Below, one piece after another: positions 19,595 through 31,446 of a stretch of 34,296 nucleotides of DNA. Source of the stretch: Butyriboletus loyo (lineage: Eukaryota; Basidiomycota; Agaricomycetes; Boletales; Boletaceae); NCBI GenBank assembly GCA_038093515.1, contig JBBPSI010000247.1, positions 1 through 34,296 of the forward strand, read 5' to 3'. How positions within the stretch are numbered: the first letter of the stretch is position 1; every line of letters starts with the position of its first letter. The notes below the pieces were generated by a model. The model was given only the letters and a program-made list of their open reading frames with translations, did not search any database and had not been told where the DNA came from. Position numbers and translations under genes: made by a program.

Positions 19595-20799
19595 AAACAC
19601 GTTTCTCCCTTCTCGGTTGCACAGGCACCTCGTGTCATCGGCGCTTATTCTTATGATCAGCCTCGCTAGGCGATCTCATTGGCCGTTGCATTGACCAGGC
19701 AATCAGTGGACGTTGGCGTCATTGAACAGTCTTGGTGTGCAACTTCCGATTGCGCATTGTATCTCCTCGACTGACTTGCTAAGTTGCAGAACGCTATCTC
19801 GATTGCACATGCCATGCGGAGTAGAACCTAGCCCAGATAGCTCATCAAGGCCTCGAGTGCATTCACGAATACGTCCCCTGGGTCGCTGTCGAGACGTTGT
19901 AGGAGAACATTAAGCATGTCCTGTCTACATGCAGACACGAAACTCGTGGATATATATTGGCAATGATGGCAAGCCTGGGTGCATCGGGTTTGTATCCGGC
20001 AGGTCTAGCCCGAGATCACTCTCGAGTCGTTTTCTGAATTGCGACCTTGATCCCACAGCCCCTCGAATGTCCGACACTCCAAATATGCATCCTGCCAGTG
20101 TCGTTCACTATGTCCATGAATGTGGCAGACGCATCAAGTGGGTTGATCAGGCATGATGTGACGTTCTCATCGATCTCCAGCTAGTATTTCATCTACGCTC
20201 ATGGCTGCTTGACCTGCGTCGGACTCACAAATGGGTTTCCTCACCAGTGATAGCGCTTGGCACTGGTGACCATGGTATGTAATACGAACCGGACCTGAGA
20301 CGTATGCATCACTCCCTCCCAGTGGCAACGGCGAAGCTCTGAGCACTTTAAAGCACAAGGTTCTCCAACCGATTAAAGGCAGACAAGAAACGGAAACGGA
20401 GAACATTCAGGAACACCTCCTTTCGAGGATATGATCTACAGTTTACGAAGTGGGGAGGGAAACAGGACCCATATTCCACTTGCGCGCGCGTCTGCGAGCA
20501 ATACATGAGATGTTTCCTCTCGCTCTCGCGTTTGGTTAGACATTCGTCGGTGTTCTACATCCAGGACATCTGCACCTTCCGAGTCCCCGCTTTTGGGTGT
20601 CTCCATTGCTCGCATGCCAGAACCAGAAGATAAACCAGATCTGGAAGTCATCAAGGATCGTTCTGAAAACTAACGGAAAGACCTATCGGTTCCTTTCGAC
20701 CAAGGCTGGTCCCATTAAATAACTTTCATAGTACAGAATGACATCCTATACAACAAGCGGACGACGATCGTAATCGTACATCGTTCATTAGCAATGCTC
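19595..20799. other. Unassigned block between WD40-1 and guanine deaminase, unit C
   Basis: Longest version of this block. The minus frame MLNVLLQRLDSDPGDVFVNALEALMSYLG (stop 19828-19830) is open, while the ATG-proximal part has MKY-TAG as in B. The donor-like site after it is GCAAGT rather than GTAAGT. At 20436-20654 a 72-codon minus frame contains GDSEGADVLDVEHRRMSNQTREREETSHVLLAD in pieces conserved with A and D. These may be exons of an unrecognised gene. No family match. Confidence 0.35.
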
Positions 20800-21985
20800 C
20801 TACAACCAACTAACCAATGCCCGCCTCACATTACGATCATCCCCACCAAACAAAAGCCGCTCCAACCACCGCCTCACGTTCACCTCCGTCCTCTGCATCT
20901 CGTGCCACCCCTCGCCCCACGCAGCTGGGTTCCCGATCGCGTCATCGAGACTGACGTGGAGCGCGTCAAACGCTTTGCCGACGGCAAAGGACGCAGTACG
21001 GTCTTGGGGGCAGCAGAAGCAGAGCGAGGGGCCAGGATCGCGAGGTTGAGGAGCGTCGCCACCTCCGGTTTTCTGTCGGTGAAGGGGACCTTTGGTGGGG
21101 TGTGTCGGTGCCGATGGCTGTGGTGCTTGTAGGGTCACGGCGGCACGCTGTCTCTACCTCTGACTCCGATCCTGACTCGCCGAGTCCGAGTCCGAGATCG
21201 ACGGATTATACCCACCGCCTACATCCGTATCAAGGCCTACTTGAGGAAAAAAACCCGCAAGGAGAACCACAATGTTCAGGAGCCAATCAATCATGCCAAT
21301 CACGGCCTCCCGAAACCGAGGGGACCAGCATGCCATGCCTTGATAAAAGTTGCTCATTGGACAATGCGCTACGCCTGCACCCCGCTCTACGATCAGCTCC
21401 ATCTCCATCCCTGTTAATGTCGGAGAATCGTGTTCTGCCCCAGGAGGCCGAATCGGTCGGATATCGCCGCATAGCACTCCGCGTTGAGGCGTCTGAGCGC
21501 GTTCTCTACCTCTTTTTTGTTTTCCAAGATGTGGGTGTGGATGGAGACATGGGACAAGGGCGCGGCGAGCTTGCCGAGGTCAGTCAGGAGCGACAGGGCG
21601 AAACGGGCGTTGATGATGGAATGGACGAGCAGTTTCGCTAGTGAGTGAGAGGGGCAAATCTTGGATGTGCTTGATGAGTGTAATGGCGTCCTAGAAGGAG
21701 GCTTTTGCAATGTACTAACCAGGACAGTTCCAGTCCATCTTACATTTCCATTTCTGTCAGGGGGGCCTGTATGTGAACGTGATCGAACACTGAGTTCATA
21801 ACCGACGAACACCCGTTGGCCTTCAACACGACTCTTTTTCAGTGGGATGACATGTGTAAAGCGTATGGGGTTACTTTTCTTGTGGATAATGTCCGCGAGG
21901 ATGATGGTTGCATCGAGGCGTAAGCTACCATAGTAACAGCTCATCGATCATGAGCACCCTATCGCCGCAGCGCGTACACGATCAC
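20800..21985 (-). pseudogene. Guanine deaminase pseudogene, unit C
   Basis: Minus strand, in family order: CYYGSLRLDATIILADIIHKK (about 21943-21880), a GTAACC...GAAG intron, QRVFVG (about 21815), LLTDLGKLAAPLSHVSIHTHILENKKEVENALRR (two blocks, about 21595-21495), DRFGLLGQNTIL, GAGVAHCPMSNF (about 21385-21350), DVGGGYNPS (about 21225-21200), SFAVGKAFDALHVSLDD (about 21000-20950) and NVRRWLERLLFGGDDRNVRRA (about 20885-20825) to a stop at 20800. THISEN has become THILEN and the segment between the DVGGGYNPS and ATLLNLA parts is deleted. Frameshifts separate the blocks. The N-terminal metal-binding part is missing, with the same end point as A. Confidence 0.82.
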
Positions 21986-23745
21986 AACTGACCATGGTGG
22001 GCCGCGTCTGCAAATCGGTCCACCGCCGATAATGAATGTGACCGCGTTCCGAAGCATTGGAATGAGCGAGCATAGGACCAGGCGTTGGTAACTGCTTTGT
22101 GACATCGAAAAACCAAGATGAGTGCAGTTGCACCGGCTTGTCGACGTGAGACATGAACATATCCTGGAATGACACGGACGTTGGCGAAAACTCACCTCAA
22201 GAATGTGGACGAACCTACCTTTGCGATGCCGGGTTGGCCTCCGGAAGATGGACCAGTCTCGATTGTGATCCCCGAGGGTATGAACCGTAGTCATCTTTCC
22301 CGACCTCTGGTCGTCATCTCTCTACCCGTCAAGGTGAGCTCCACGAAAGACTTTTTCTCAGGGCACAGCAGACTCTACATTTGTAGAGGTCCTAGATAAA
22401 CGGATTTATTATCAGCAGGTGATGTTCCTATCATGACTTTCATACAAGATCAGCGTCGGAGCCTGTTGCTAATGGTACTGAAGGAGGTTAATTAGAGGGG
22501 GAGGGAGAAAGCGGTTACAAAGCACGATGATGAGCAATGAACTGTTGTTGATCTCAAGACGAGGATGAAGGGGTGGTCATCATCCTTGAGCAGTGGCCCC
22601 ACTGCTGCGTAACTCGCTCCCTCGTTGTTTCTCGTTCTGGTAAAACCCGAGAACGATTGCGTCTATCGACAATTCGGAGGTCGCCACCACGACTGCAACC
22701 AGCCCCAATTGATTTGATGGTGATTGAGAGTGGTCACGCATAGAGCAATCTTCAAGGTGTGGTGTACAAGGAATGACGGATTTCGAGTGAGCGGCCGTCG
22801 TGCAAGAAAACCCGAAGAGGGATTCAGACGCAACTTCCTACCATGGGCAAGGCAGCCGGCCTACAACTCAGTGTTTGAGCGGAATTCCACCATGCACCAA
22901 AGACATTACAGAATACTATATGCATCGAGCCCGTATATACAGGATGTCAGAATATGTTCGACAATGATGTGTTTATAACTGACATTTTTCGGAAGCAATC
23001 GTCACTAGCAGGCACACTCGGACTACCAGGCGTACTTGGATTGCCGCTGAGTGAAGTTATAGATGAAATTCGTTGGTACCTGTGGCTGAGGCACGCTTCG
23101 TGAGACAAGCTTCAAAACATTTTGTTATGCACTTTATGATTGGCATAGGGAAAGACGAACAAGGGAGGGAGCGACAAAAGAAGCTCTTTCGTGGTTGTCG
23201 AGTGCTGACCTGTGGGTCGCAGCTCGGGCTGGACCGTGAATGAAGGCTGATGGCGAGTTCGAAGGGCAAGAGGATGATCAAGACGACAAGACTAATGACA
23301 AGATTAGGAAGTTGAAGAGGAAGACGAAAAGAGTCGACGGCGGCAAGAACGTCTGAGACGGTAGTACTTGTGGGGACAATTTACTGTCAATTCGTAGGTA
23401 AGGACACAAAACTAGTGGTGGCAAAGGAGAAAGAACAATACGACATGATAAGGGACTGCGGGCGCAAACGTGGAGAGGTGATGAGTGAGAGAAATAGAGG
23501 TCCAGATGATGCGTTGCGGTGCGCATGTTAGCTACTGTGAACGGTGAGTAGCAACGGTAGAATCCTTGCAGAAATTTGGGTAGTGTGGATTGGGGTGAGA
23601 ACCAGCGCTGAAAGATGAATATCAGTGTGTGAGCTGATGTATATCGATAAGGAGGCACCTGTACAGCAGGGGACAAAGGCGCATCGTCAGTGGACGACCA
23701 CGCCTCGTTTCTTCCATCGCTCAGTGACATATCTCGGAGAGGTCA
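21986..23745. other. Unassigned block between guanine deaminase remnant and WD40-2, unit C
   Basis: Near-identical to A 3979-5719, including the 16-bp palindrome at 22373-22388, the exon-like TIETGPSSGGQPGIAK segment (about 22270-22222) and the hydrophobic minus frame around 23280-23330. A short insertion at about 22576 and many single changes differ. A 150-codon minus frame at 23278-23730 is open here but broken in A and B, so it is not supported. No gene recognised. Confidence 0.35.
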
Positions 23746-24846
23746 ATGAATGGTGAGCACACCGGCGAGACATTCGAGAGTGTGATCCAGACAGGGACCA
23801 AACAGTCGGCGAGTGCAAACAGTCCCCCCGCCAGCACCGTTCAACAGCAGGCAAAACCCATCAAAATCGATGCTCTAGACAGCATGTACCTGGTCGCCTT
23901 CTTCGTTGATGGGAAGCACATCATGGGCGGTGTCGGGGACAGAGAGATTCGACGTTGGCGAATGGAAGACGGCGTGGAGGTGGGGACGCCAATGGATACA
24001 GGAAGTTCTGTTTATGACATTGCAGCTCTACGTTGCCATCTGGATCATGATGCTAGGAAAGTGACATCAGAGTTGTAGAACCACGTTTGGCACGGCTCCT
24101 CCATTTGTTGGACGTCTCTCCAGCATCACGAGCGGGTCGGATGACTACACTGCCTGCATCTCGTCGCCGTCGACTAGTCAGCGACTGCTCGGCCCCTTCA
24201 ATCGCAACCACACCGTCACTGTCGCCAAATTCTCGCCTGACAGACGCCTCATTGCCACTACCGCGTATTACGACTCCGTTCAGATCTACGATGGTCAGAA
24301 CGGCCGCCTCCTCGTCGATGTCCTAATTAAAGTCGACTCAGTGTTGAACTAATGCCTTGCTTGGACCAGCGATAGCCAGCAATATATTGTGACAGAAACA
24401 TCAACTGTCTCGACGCGTCCACCGGGACGACGGACTCTCAATGGCCCATCCACAGCAACAAGCAGCTCAGGTGTATCGCCCTGACGAGCAACAGCACGTT
24501 CACCGCAGCCTCCGCCATGTCATCGGTCTCATTCTGGGACACTACAACGCACAGCAGACGGGTTTGTCTTCCAGCATTCAACTAGTGTCGTAGGGATGAT
24601 CATCTCAGCAAACTGTGGCCTTGCGATAGCCTGCCACGGGACAATCACGCTTCGCAGCCTTCATGACACCCTCCCCTCCCCTCATGTTAACAGTGTAGGT
24701 GCATTTGCATCGAAATCTCGCCGTATGAGACGGTTTCCGATGACAAACATTTTATTGACTGCTGCAGGTTTCCGCTGAGCACGACATTTGGCAGAAAGGC
24801 CGATCTTGAAGCGACAACAGAGTCCTTTCGTGCACAGAGCAGGAAT
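23746..24846 (+). pseudogene. WD40-2 pseudogene, unit C
   Basis: Very like A: ATG 23746, MYLVAFFVDGKHIMGGVGDREIRRW, then the same blade-less stretch (LRCHLDHDARKV) and a stop at 24076-24078. Later pieces are VTVAKFSPDRRLIATTAYYDSV, VDSVLN with the shared TAA at 24350-24352, and ITLRSLHDTL. The C-terminal exon is shortened: between GAGCACGACAT and the LEATTESFRAQ coding part about 15 nt are gone, removing the TAG seen in A and B. It joins the dehydrogenase fragment at the same point as A and B. Confidence 0.8.
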
Positions 24847-25236
24847 GCTGACCACCTGCTCGTAGTTGGCGCTGAGTATGTCGGTCTGTGCTGGTTGTCT
24901 GGCGAGGTTGCTATATGAGATAACTCTTTTGTAGCATTCTACTAGGTGGTCTCACCTGCTCCGTCATAGCTCTCAAATGCCCCCAATTCAGGTCATATAG
25001 ATCTGAACCAGTGGCGGATTGATGCCTGGAATAGCCCAGACGATGAGCCGCCAATTTACGAGCCCGGTCTAGAAGATATTCGTCAAGCTCGCGATCGTCG
25101 GTCGCAACCTCTTCTTTTCGACAGCTGTATTCGAGAGGCCGAACTTATTTTGTCAGCGTCAATGCTCCCACCAGGAAGACGGGCACTGGAACCGGTTTTG
25201 CTTCGGACCTAAAGTTTGAATTTCGAACTTATCCAC
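24847..25236 (+). pseudogene. UDP-glucose dehydrogenase 5' fragment, unit C
   Basis: Spans the same parental interval as in A (intron 1 branch region to aacttatccac in intron 3), without the A insertion. Small deletions: GAEYVGLC has lost the second glycine of the nucleotide loop, a short gap follows, and about 7 nt are missing near 25115. [21 protein letters not shown] lies at about 25016-25080. No function possible. Confidence 0.88.
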
Positions 25237-25501
25237 ATACGCCAAACTCAAGGTCGAGCACGGTTGGGTGTCAGGTTATAGTTCATTTGTACTTGGTTGC
25301 GTTTTGTTGTTCACCGTCGCGCTTGGACCAGCAACGACAAAATCTCAACGGAGTCGAAAACCTTTACTTTCATCATTCTATCCCAAGAGTATGCGACAGG
25401 GTGCGTGACAACGACCCCACACTGCTACCGTGACCTTTCCACCTGTACCTGTACCTCTGCCTGCCGAGACACACATTGACCAGTCCCCAGCACCGTCTGG
25501 G

Positions 25502-25834
25502 ATGCCTGATGAAATTGTGGGACCATCGCTGTCGGCCAACGATGGTTCATCGTCTGGTTCTGGCTCGCCACCTTCCTAATCGCCATTAGAAAACGCCTCT
25601 ACCGCGGATGGCCAGCCTCGCTCACAATCCCAGCTATACCCTCCCGTCCACATACCCGTGACTATCGCATCCCTTTCAACGTCGACGAACGGTCCACCGT
25701 CCGGGTTTGACCTGTGGGATCCCAATGTATTGGCGCGTCTGGCACAACTACAGGCGTGGGTTCAGATGCCGTCGCACTCCCATGCCCACCAGATCTTGTC
25801 CCATCAATCATCTGGATCGGCTACCAACTATTAA
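25502..25834 (+). pseudogene. Proline-rich protein remnant, unit C (5' part only)
   Basis: ATG 25502 opens MPDEIVGPSLSANDGSSSGSG and meets the same TAA as A (about 25577-25579). Beyond it the frame reads ENASTADGQPRSQSQLYPP, GFDLWDPNVLARLAQLQAWVQ and SATNY to TAA at 25832-25834. The proline-rich C-terminus present in A and B is deleted: ggatcggc joins directly to taccaactatt, sequence that lies about 640 bp further on in A. GFDLWDPNVLARLAQLQAW is longer here than in A and probably closer to the ancestral form. Confidence 0.55.
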
Positions 25835-26571
25835 TGACGAATGCATTGATTTATAATTCACGTTTTTTTTTGCGAGGACTGAAGATGCGACTCCACGTGG
25901 ACGTTGGACGGGAGTGCCAGATTAGCCCAAAGGCGTGTCGTGTCAATGATGAATGCGTTGCGTCTCCGTCCACACTGGTCGAGATCAGTCGTCGCGGACC
26001 CGACCTAGTTTGTTGTAATTGGGTCTCAGGTTATGGGATAAACTCACTGCCTCGCAATGCTGCATCTCTCGTTCACTCGCTCCAGCTATAACTGGTACCA
26101 ATATACCCAAGTTCTTTGTGCACGCTAATACTCACGTATTCTGGTTGTCCTATGTTCACTCTGCATTGCTCACTTGTGTCGAGGTATGAATTGTGCGGTG
26201 CGAAATCGGAATCGGATGAGCAGGAGCCATCATAGCGTCGGACAGAACATTGAATTGAGATGATGGACGACGACGTTGACTTCTGCTTCAATTATGAGCG
26301 GAAAGCTGGGTATAAGTTTGCTTCCCATATGAACAATGATATCTACTCATAACAGCTTCCAGTTCACCTCCGGCACGGAGAATGGCGTAATAAATGTCCA
26401 AACTCATAAATGAACGTCGCATACATGCATCAATGCGTCCCATCTTCGCTGACTGACCCCCGGCAGCACGAGCACTGGCAGAACAACCATGCGGGTAACT
26501 TGAACGCGATCGCAACCATAGTGTCGCCTGCTTCTTCCTGCTGTATTCCGCCGCGAGCCGGGCAATCAATG
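25835..26571. other. Tail-to-tail spacer, units C/D
   Basis: Shortened form of 8710-9546, starting within it because of the deletion that removed the proline-rich C-terminus. Contains a run of eight or more T near 25863. No conserved frame; probably 3' untranslated sequence of WD40-1 copy D. Confidence 0.45.
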
Positions 26572-28641
26572 TTAATAGACAAGGTGAACGCGCACCATGA
26601 CATGGACCCCCGTTCGCACGACCGAGGGTTGAGATGCATCCTGCGTTTGCTGTGCCTAATAAACCGTGAGTTGTCTCGATGTGAATTATCGCCACGACAA
26701 AAACATACGGAGACTGCTCTCGTTGGGTCTGCCGGACTTTGTCCGCTAGCGGAGGCATCCATGTTCGAACGGCTCGCCTCAGCAGCCTTGGTACCCCTTT
26801 TAGGCTGACTCGGGATAAACATCGACGCCGACAAATGGACTAAACAACCGACGAACCTCTTTGGCTGGTTTTATGAGTTGGATTCCTGATGCGACCGTTC
26901 GCTAACATGGTTCGTCAGACACACTGCACACAGTTAGTCTACTGAAGAAGAGAACACGCACCGGCTTACGCTTAGCAGCAGCCATCCACGAACGCCCCAG
27001 GTTTGCAGTATTCACTCTCGCCGGTGAGTTCGAACGGGAATGGGAGTCGGCAGGTCGACTGGGCGCGCTGGAACGGGCATCTGGATGATGCGAACTCTGG
27101 GTCTTCTCGCCCCTCCTGCTCACTCTCTGCAGCCACCTTTTGGCCATCTGGATGCCCGCAGACGACTCGGGAGTATCGCGGTGTTCGTCTGGACAAGGGA
27201 GGATACAATCAGGAGGTCTGGCGGCGGCGACATGGCTTGGGACGAACCTGACGCACCCTGATGATGATGGATAGAGGATGCAGCAGACGGTGCCTGCAGT
27301 GGCGTCAACGCGAAAGCGAGAGTACAGTAAGATGAGCACAGACCTCATCAAAATCGAACAAGGCTTCAGGCGCACTAATTGGTACCTCGGCCTTATGCCA
27401 TTATGAAAACGAGCGTGGAAAAGGAAAGGGACAATTCGTACCTCGAGTAGGTCATCATCTCTGGCATTGGCGTGACTCTCCGGTGGACTTGGTGTCGTTG
27501 GTTGCCGGGGGCCATCAGCTTCTTCTTCAGCTTCACTAGGCTCCTAAAAAAGAGGAATAATAATGTGTACATGTCAACATCATAAATGCGTAAACACTTA
27601 CATGAAATGGACCATACGAGTCTGGAAGGAGATCGCCGAGATTGCGAATAATGATTTCCCCATAATCTGTTCCACTGGCAACATAGACACCATCTGTGGA
27701 GAGAGCAATTGACTGTATCTTGCGAGTGTCCTTGATGGCAGGGCCAATCTGAGCAAGTGTTGCAGTGTCCCAGAACGAGATGGTCCTTGCTGCGAAGGTG
27801 GCGAGGAACTTCCCATTGGCAGCTAGAGCGAGCCTCCCTCTGTATTCGTCTACTTCAATCTGTTCTGACTCGGCCAGTCAAAACCCAGTGGATGAATTGA
27901 AAGCCACAATTTAATTATCACGAAAAGCAACAAGAACTTGCTGTCCATCGTTCGACCATGTAAGGGGCCCAGGAGTGGCTGAGACCCAAGTGTGTCCTGT
28001 GTTGGCCTCGATAGTGATGAGTTGGTCGCCGTTTCGACTGTCGAATATGCAAACCCGATCATCATTGCAGGCAGTGGCAATTTGTTCACCACTTGGGGAG
28101 AATTTAATTCCTTTAATGTCATTGTTATGTTGGAGTGGGCCGACCAATCTCTTCCCAGTGGTGATGTTCCAAATGTTTGCTGTACTGTGATCACCTTCTT
28201 TGGCATACGGGTGGCAAACATGGTACTGTCAGGCGAGATGTCAACAGTCGCCACCCACTTTGTACCCTCCACATGAAGGGCCTTTTCTTGGATTTCGGCA
28301 TCCCATACACTTGCACCCCCCTGCAAACTCCCGCACACCACCCATTTGTGGTCGTTCGACACAGCAATGGCGCCAGTGATGTCCATTTCCCGCTTTCCCA
28401 CCTGTTTACCATCTGCAACCTGCCATCTTTGAATACCCTTGCTGCTCCCGCTTAATAAATGCATTCCATCAGGGTGGAAAGCAAGTGCCCACACAATACC
28501 AAGGTTGGAGCCATCAAGCACTATCGTATTTTCTTGCAGAATTGTCAGCATTCCAAAGTCGCTCCTGAGAACTGCTACACACTATTTTGCGTTGATGACA
28601 TCTTTGCGAATGGTGTATGTCCGTATGTTTCGCAGGATCAA
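26572..28641 (-). pseudogene. WD40-1 copy D, pseudogene
   Basis: Same exon layout as copies A-C but inactivated. In exon 1 a CAG has become TAG (28584-28582), a frameshift lies near 28195-28205 (ATRMPKKVITVQQ in place of ATGTAKGDHEANIW), CGA has become TGA at 27880-27878, and AAA has become TAA at 27913-27911. Blades remain recognisable (HPDGMHLLSGS, ASVWDAE, VCIFDSRNGD, LTWSNDGQQVLVA). Splice sites for exons 2-6 are kept, and the tail ends HVMVRVHLVY with a different stop (TAA, 26574-26572). The multiple independent stops argue that this copy has been free to decay while A-C have not. Confidence 0.85.
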
Positions 28642-29588
28642 GAAGCAAGGTGGCGAACTCGAGTGGTAGTACAGAGAGAGTTGGATTCATAAATACGTTT
28701 CTCCCTTCTCGGTTGCGCAGGCACCTCGTGTCATTGGCGCTTATTCTTATGAACAGCCCAGCTAGGTGACCTCATTGGTCGTTGCGTTGACCAGGCAGTC
28801 AGTGGACGTTGGCGTCATTGAACAGTCTTGGTGTGCAACTTCTGATTGTGCGCTATATCTCCTCGGCTGACTGACTATGTTGCAGGACTCTATCTCGATT
28901 GTGCATGCCACGCGGAGTAGAACCTAGCTCAGATAGCTCATGAAGGCCTCGAATGCATCCACGAATCTGTCCCCTGGGTTGCTGGCGAGACGTTGGAGGA
29001 GAGCATCAAGCATGTCCTGTCTACATGCAGACACGAAGCTCATGGACATGCATTGGCAAGGACGGCAGATGCGTCAAGTGAGTGGATCAGGCATGATGTA
29101 ACGTTCTCATCGATCTCCAGCTAGTATGACTCACAAATGGGTTTCCTCACCGGTGGTAACGGCGAGGCTCTGAGAACTTAAAAGCACAAGGTTCTCCAAC
29201 CAACTAAAGGCAGACAAGGGACGGAAAGGGACTAATGCAGGACATTCGGGAACGCCTGTTCTCGAAGATATGATCTACAGTTTGTGAAGCGGGGAAGGGG
29301 AGACATATTCCATTTGCGCTCGCGTCTGCGAGCAATACATGAGATGTTATCTCTCGCTCTCGCGTTTGGGTAGACATTCGTCGGTGTTCTACATCCAGGA
29401 TATCTGCACCTTCCGAGTCCCCGCTTTTGGGTGGTTTCCACTGCTCGCACGCTAGAACCGGAAGATAAAGCACATCATGGAAGCCATCAAGGATCGTTCT
29501 GAACACTAGTGGAAAGACCTACCAGTTCCTTTCGACCAAGGCTGGTCCCATTAAATAACTTTCATTTCCGCAGTATACCAACGACATC
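28642..29588. other. Unassigned block between WD40-1 and guanine deaminase, unit D
   Basis: Lacks the 185 bp that B and C carry, like A, and has an extra deletion around 29126. The minus frame MLDALLQRLASNPGDRFVDAFEAFMSYLS (stop 28926-28924) is open. A 100-codon minus frame at 29204-29506 includes GDSEGADILDVEHRRM and QTREREITSHVLLADASA. Both recur elsewhere in the array, but no family is recognised. Confidence 0.35.
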
Positions 29589-31060
29589 CTATACAACGAC
29601 TGTAATCGTACGTCGTTCGTTAGAAATGCTCCTACAACCACCAACCAAACCCCCACTCTTTCGAGTTTCCGCATTCAGTCTCGACACGACGCATTCGCAT
29701 CTCCCAACGACAACCCCTTGCACAAACGCCCGCCTCACATTGCGATCATCCCCATCAAACAAAAGCCGCTCCAACCACTGCCTCACGTTGTCCTCCGTCC
29801 TCTGCATCTCGTGTTTGTCCACCCCCTCGCCCCATACAGCCAGGTTCTCCGTCGAGTCGTCGAGACTGACGTGGAGCGCGTCGAACGCCTTCCGACCGCA
29901 AAGGACCCGATGCGGTCTTGGAGGCAGCAGAGCGAGGAACCTTTGGTAGGGGTGTGCTGGTGCCGATGGCCGTGGTGGTCGCCATGTTCGTGGCGCTTGT
30001 GGGGTTCATGGCGGCAAGCTGCCTCTGCCTCTGTCCCGGGTCCGAGTCCGAGTTCGAATCGGGGGACAAGTCGGAGCGCTCGTTGCCCGCCGTGTCTACC
30101 GTGTTTGCCGTGTTTTCAGTGCCCACGCATGCGCTGACGACGCGCTTCAGCCAGTTCCGCTTGGACGGAGACCATCTTCGACGCTGTACTCGCCATCTGA
30201 TTCGTGTACAAGGTCGACGGATTATACACACCGCCGACATCCGCGCCAAGGCTGACCCTTAGCTCTATCTCCTTCTCCGTCGACTACACTCCGTGTCCGA
30301 GAATCGTGTTGTGTCCCGAATCGGTCGTATATCGCCGCGTAGGAGTAGGGGTCGAGCGTTTGAGTGCGTCCTCTATCTCCCTTCGGTTTTCCGAGATGTG
30401 GGTCCGGATGGAGACATGGGACAAGGACGCGACGAGCTTGCCAAGGTCAGTGAGGAGTTGTTCGCTGCAGGACAGGACGAAACGGGGGGTTGATGATGGG
30501 ATGGACGAGCGGATCGTTGGGGCAAGGCTCGGATGTACTTGATGAGTGAGATGGTGTCCTGGAGGGAGGTCTTTTCAATGTACTAATCAGGACAGTTCCA
30601 GCCCATGTTGTATTTCTGTCAGGGGGGCCTGTACGTGAACAGTGATCGAACACCGAGTTCATGATGGGGAATACGCAGGCCGACGAACGCCCGTTGGCCC
30701 TTTTCAGTGGGATGGCATGTGTGAAGCGTACGAGGTTACCTTTCTTGTGGATAATGTCCGCGAGGACGATGGTTGCATCGAGGTATAAGCTACCGTAGTA
30801 GCAGCCCGCCGACCGTTTTCTGTCGATCGCGAGCTCCCGATCGCCGCAGCGCGTACATGATCACGTACCCCATATGCAACGGAGTGACCAACGGCATCGT
30901 TGTACGCGTGCTCGGCATATGCCTTATTTTCAAACTTGGATTCTGTGGGGGAAAATGTATTCAAGTCGGGGAGTTCGTAGTCAGCGCCTCCGGGCAAAAA
31001 AAAAAGGCACGTCTCGGTGCGGTGTGGGTGTGGAACTTCACTCACTCCACTCGTGGACGC
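29589..31060 (-). pseudogene. Guanine deaminase pseudogene, unit D (most complete)
   Basis: The only copy that keeps N-terminal sequence. In order: GGADYELPDLNTF and PTESKFENKAYAEHAYNDAVGHSVAYG (about 31000-30873), a GTACGT intron, GCYYGSLYLDATIVLADII (about 30805-30750), QRAFVG, DTISLIKYIRALP (about 30560-30525), FVLSCSEQLLTDLGKLVASLSHVSIRTHISENRREIEDALKRS (in pieces, about 30490-30365), LGADVGGVYNPS with MASTASKMVSVQAE (about 30255-30150), LQDRIGSFAVGKAFDALHVSLDDS (about 29925-29860) and NVRQWLERLLFDGDDRNVRRAFVQGVVVG (about 29795-29715). Missing: the PGF-D-H-H metal site and the HCPTS motif. Frameshifts separate most blocks. Together the four copies outline nearly the whole family, so the parental gene was a normal guanine deaminase. 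Confidence 0.85.
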
Positions 31061-31446
31061 TGATTCTGGAAGATGCGATGAAGGCATACGATTAAACGCT
31101 ATTATTCCGCGAATGATCTGGGTTGTTGTAATTCAAGGTGTATTCTTGTTGTCCCGTAGTCACTCTGCGTTGCTCATTTATGTCGAGGTATGAATTGCAA
31201 CCGGATGAGCGGAGCTATCACAGCGTCGGACGGAAACATCGAATTCAGATGCTGGGCGGCGGCGACCAACGTTGACTTTCTTCAGCTTTATGGGCGGCGA
31301 ACCGGGTACAAGTTTGCTTCCCATATGAACAACGATATCCACTCATAAGAGCTCTAAGTTCACGCCACGCGCGAAGTATGGCGTAATATGCAACCGTAGC
31401 GTTACCTGCTTCTTGCTGTATGCCACCGTGAGCCGAGCAATCAAAG
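31061..31446. other. Junction and spacer at the right end of unit D
   Basis: At about 31,100 the sequence leaves the guanine deaminase upstream region and continues as the tail-to-tail spacer (from the part equivalent to about 9,120 in A). A minus frame here reads into the WD40-1 stub without splice support. No gene. Confidence 0.45.

Larger units (their letters stand above)
17733..26839. repeat. Tandem segmental repeat unit C (9.1 kb)
   Basis: Third copy with full gene order. From the upstream half of the guanine deaminase remnant through WD40-2 it is close to A, with runs well over 100 bp identical (for example around 22389-22540 against 4381-4530). It shares with B the 185 bp missing from A and D. 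It lacks the C-terminal proline-rich region (about 635 bp against A). Confidence 0.93.

Noticed and set aside
23278..23730. 150-codon minus-strand hydrophobic protein in unit C
   Set aside because: The frame is interrupted in A and B by small indels, and no start or splice pattern is shared; composition reflects purine-rich DNA on the other strand.
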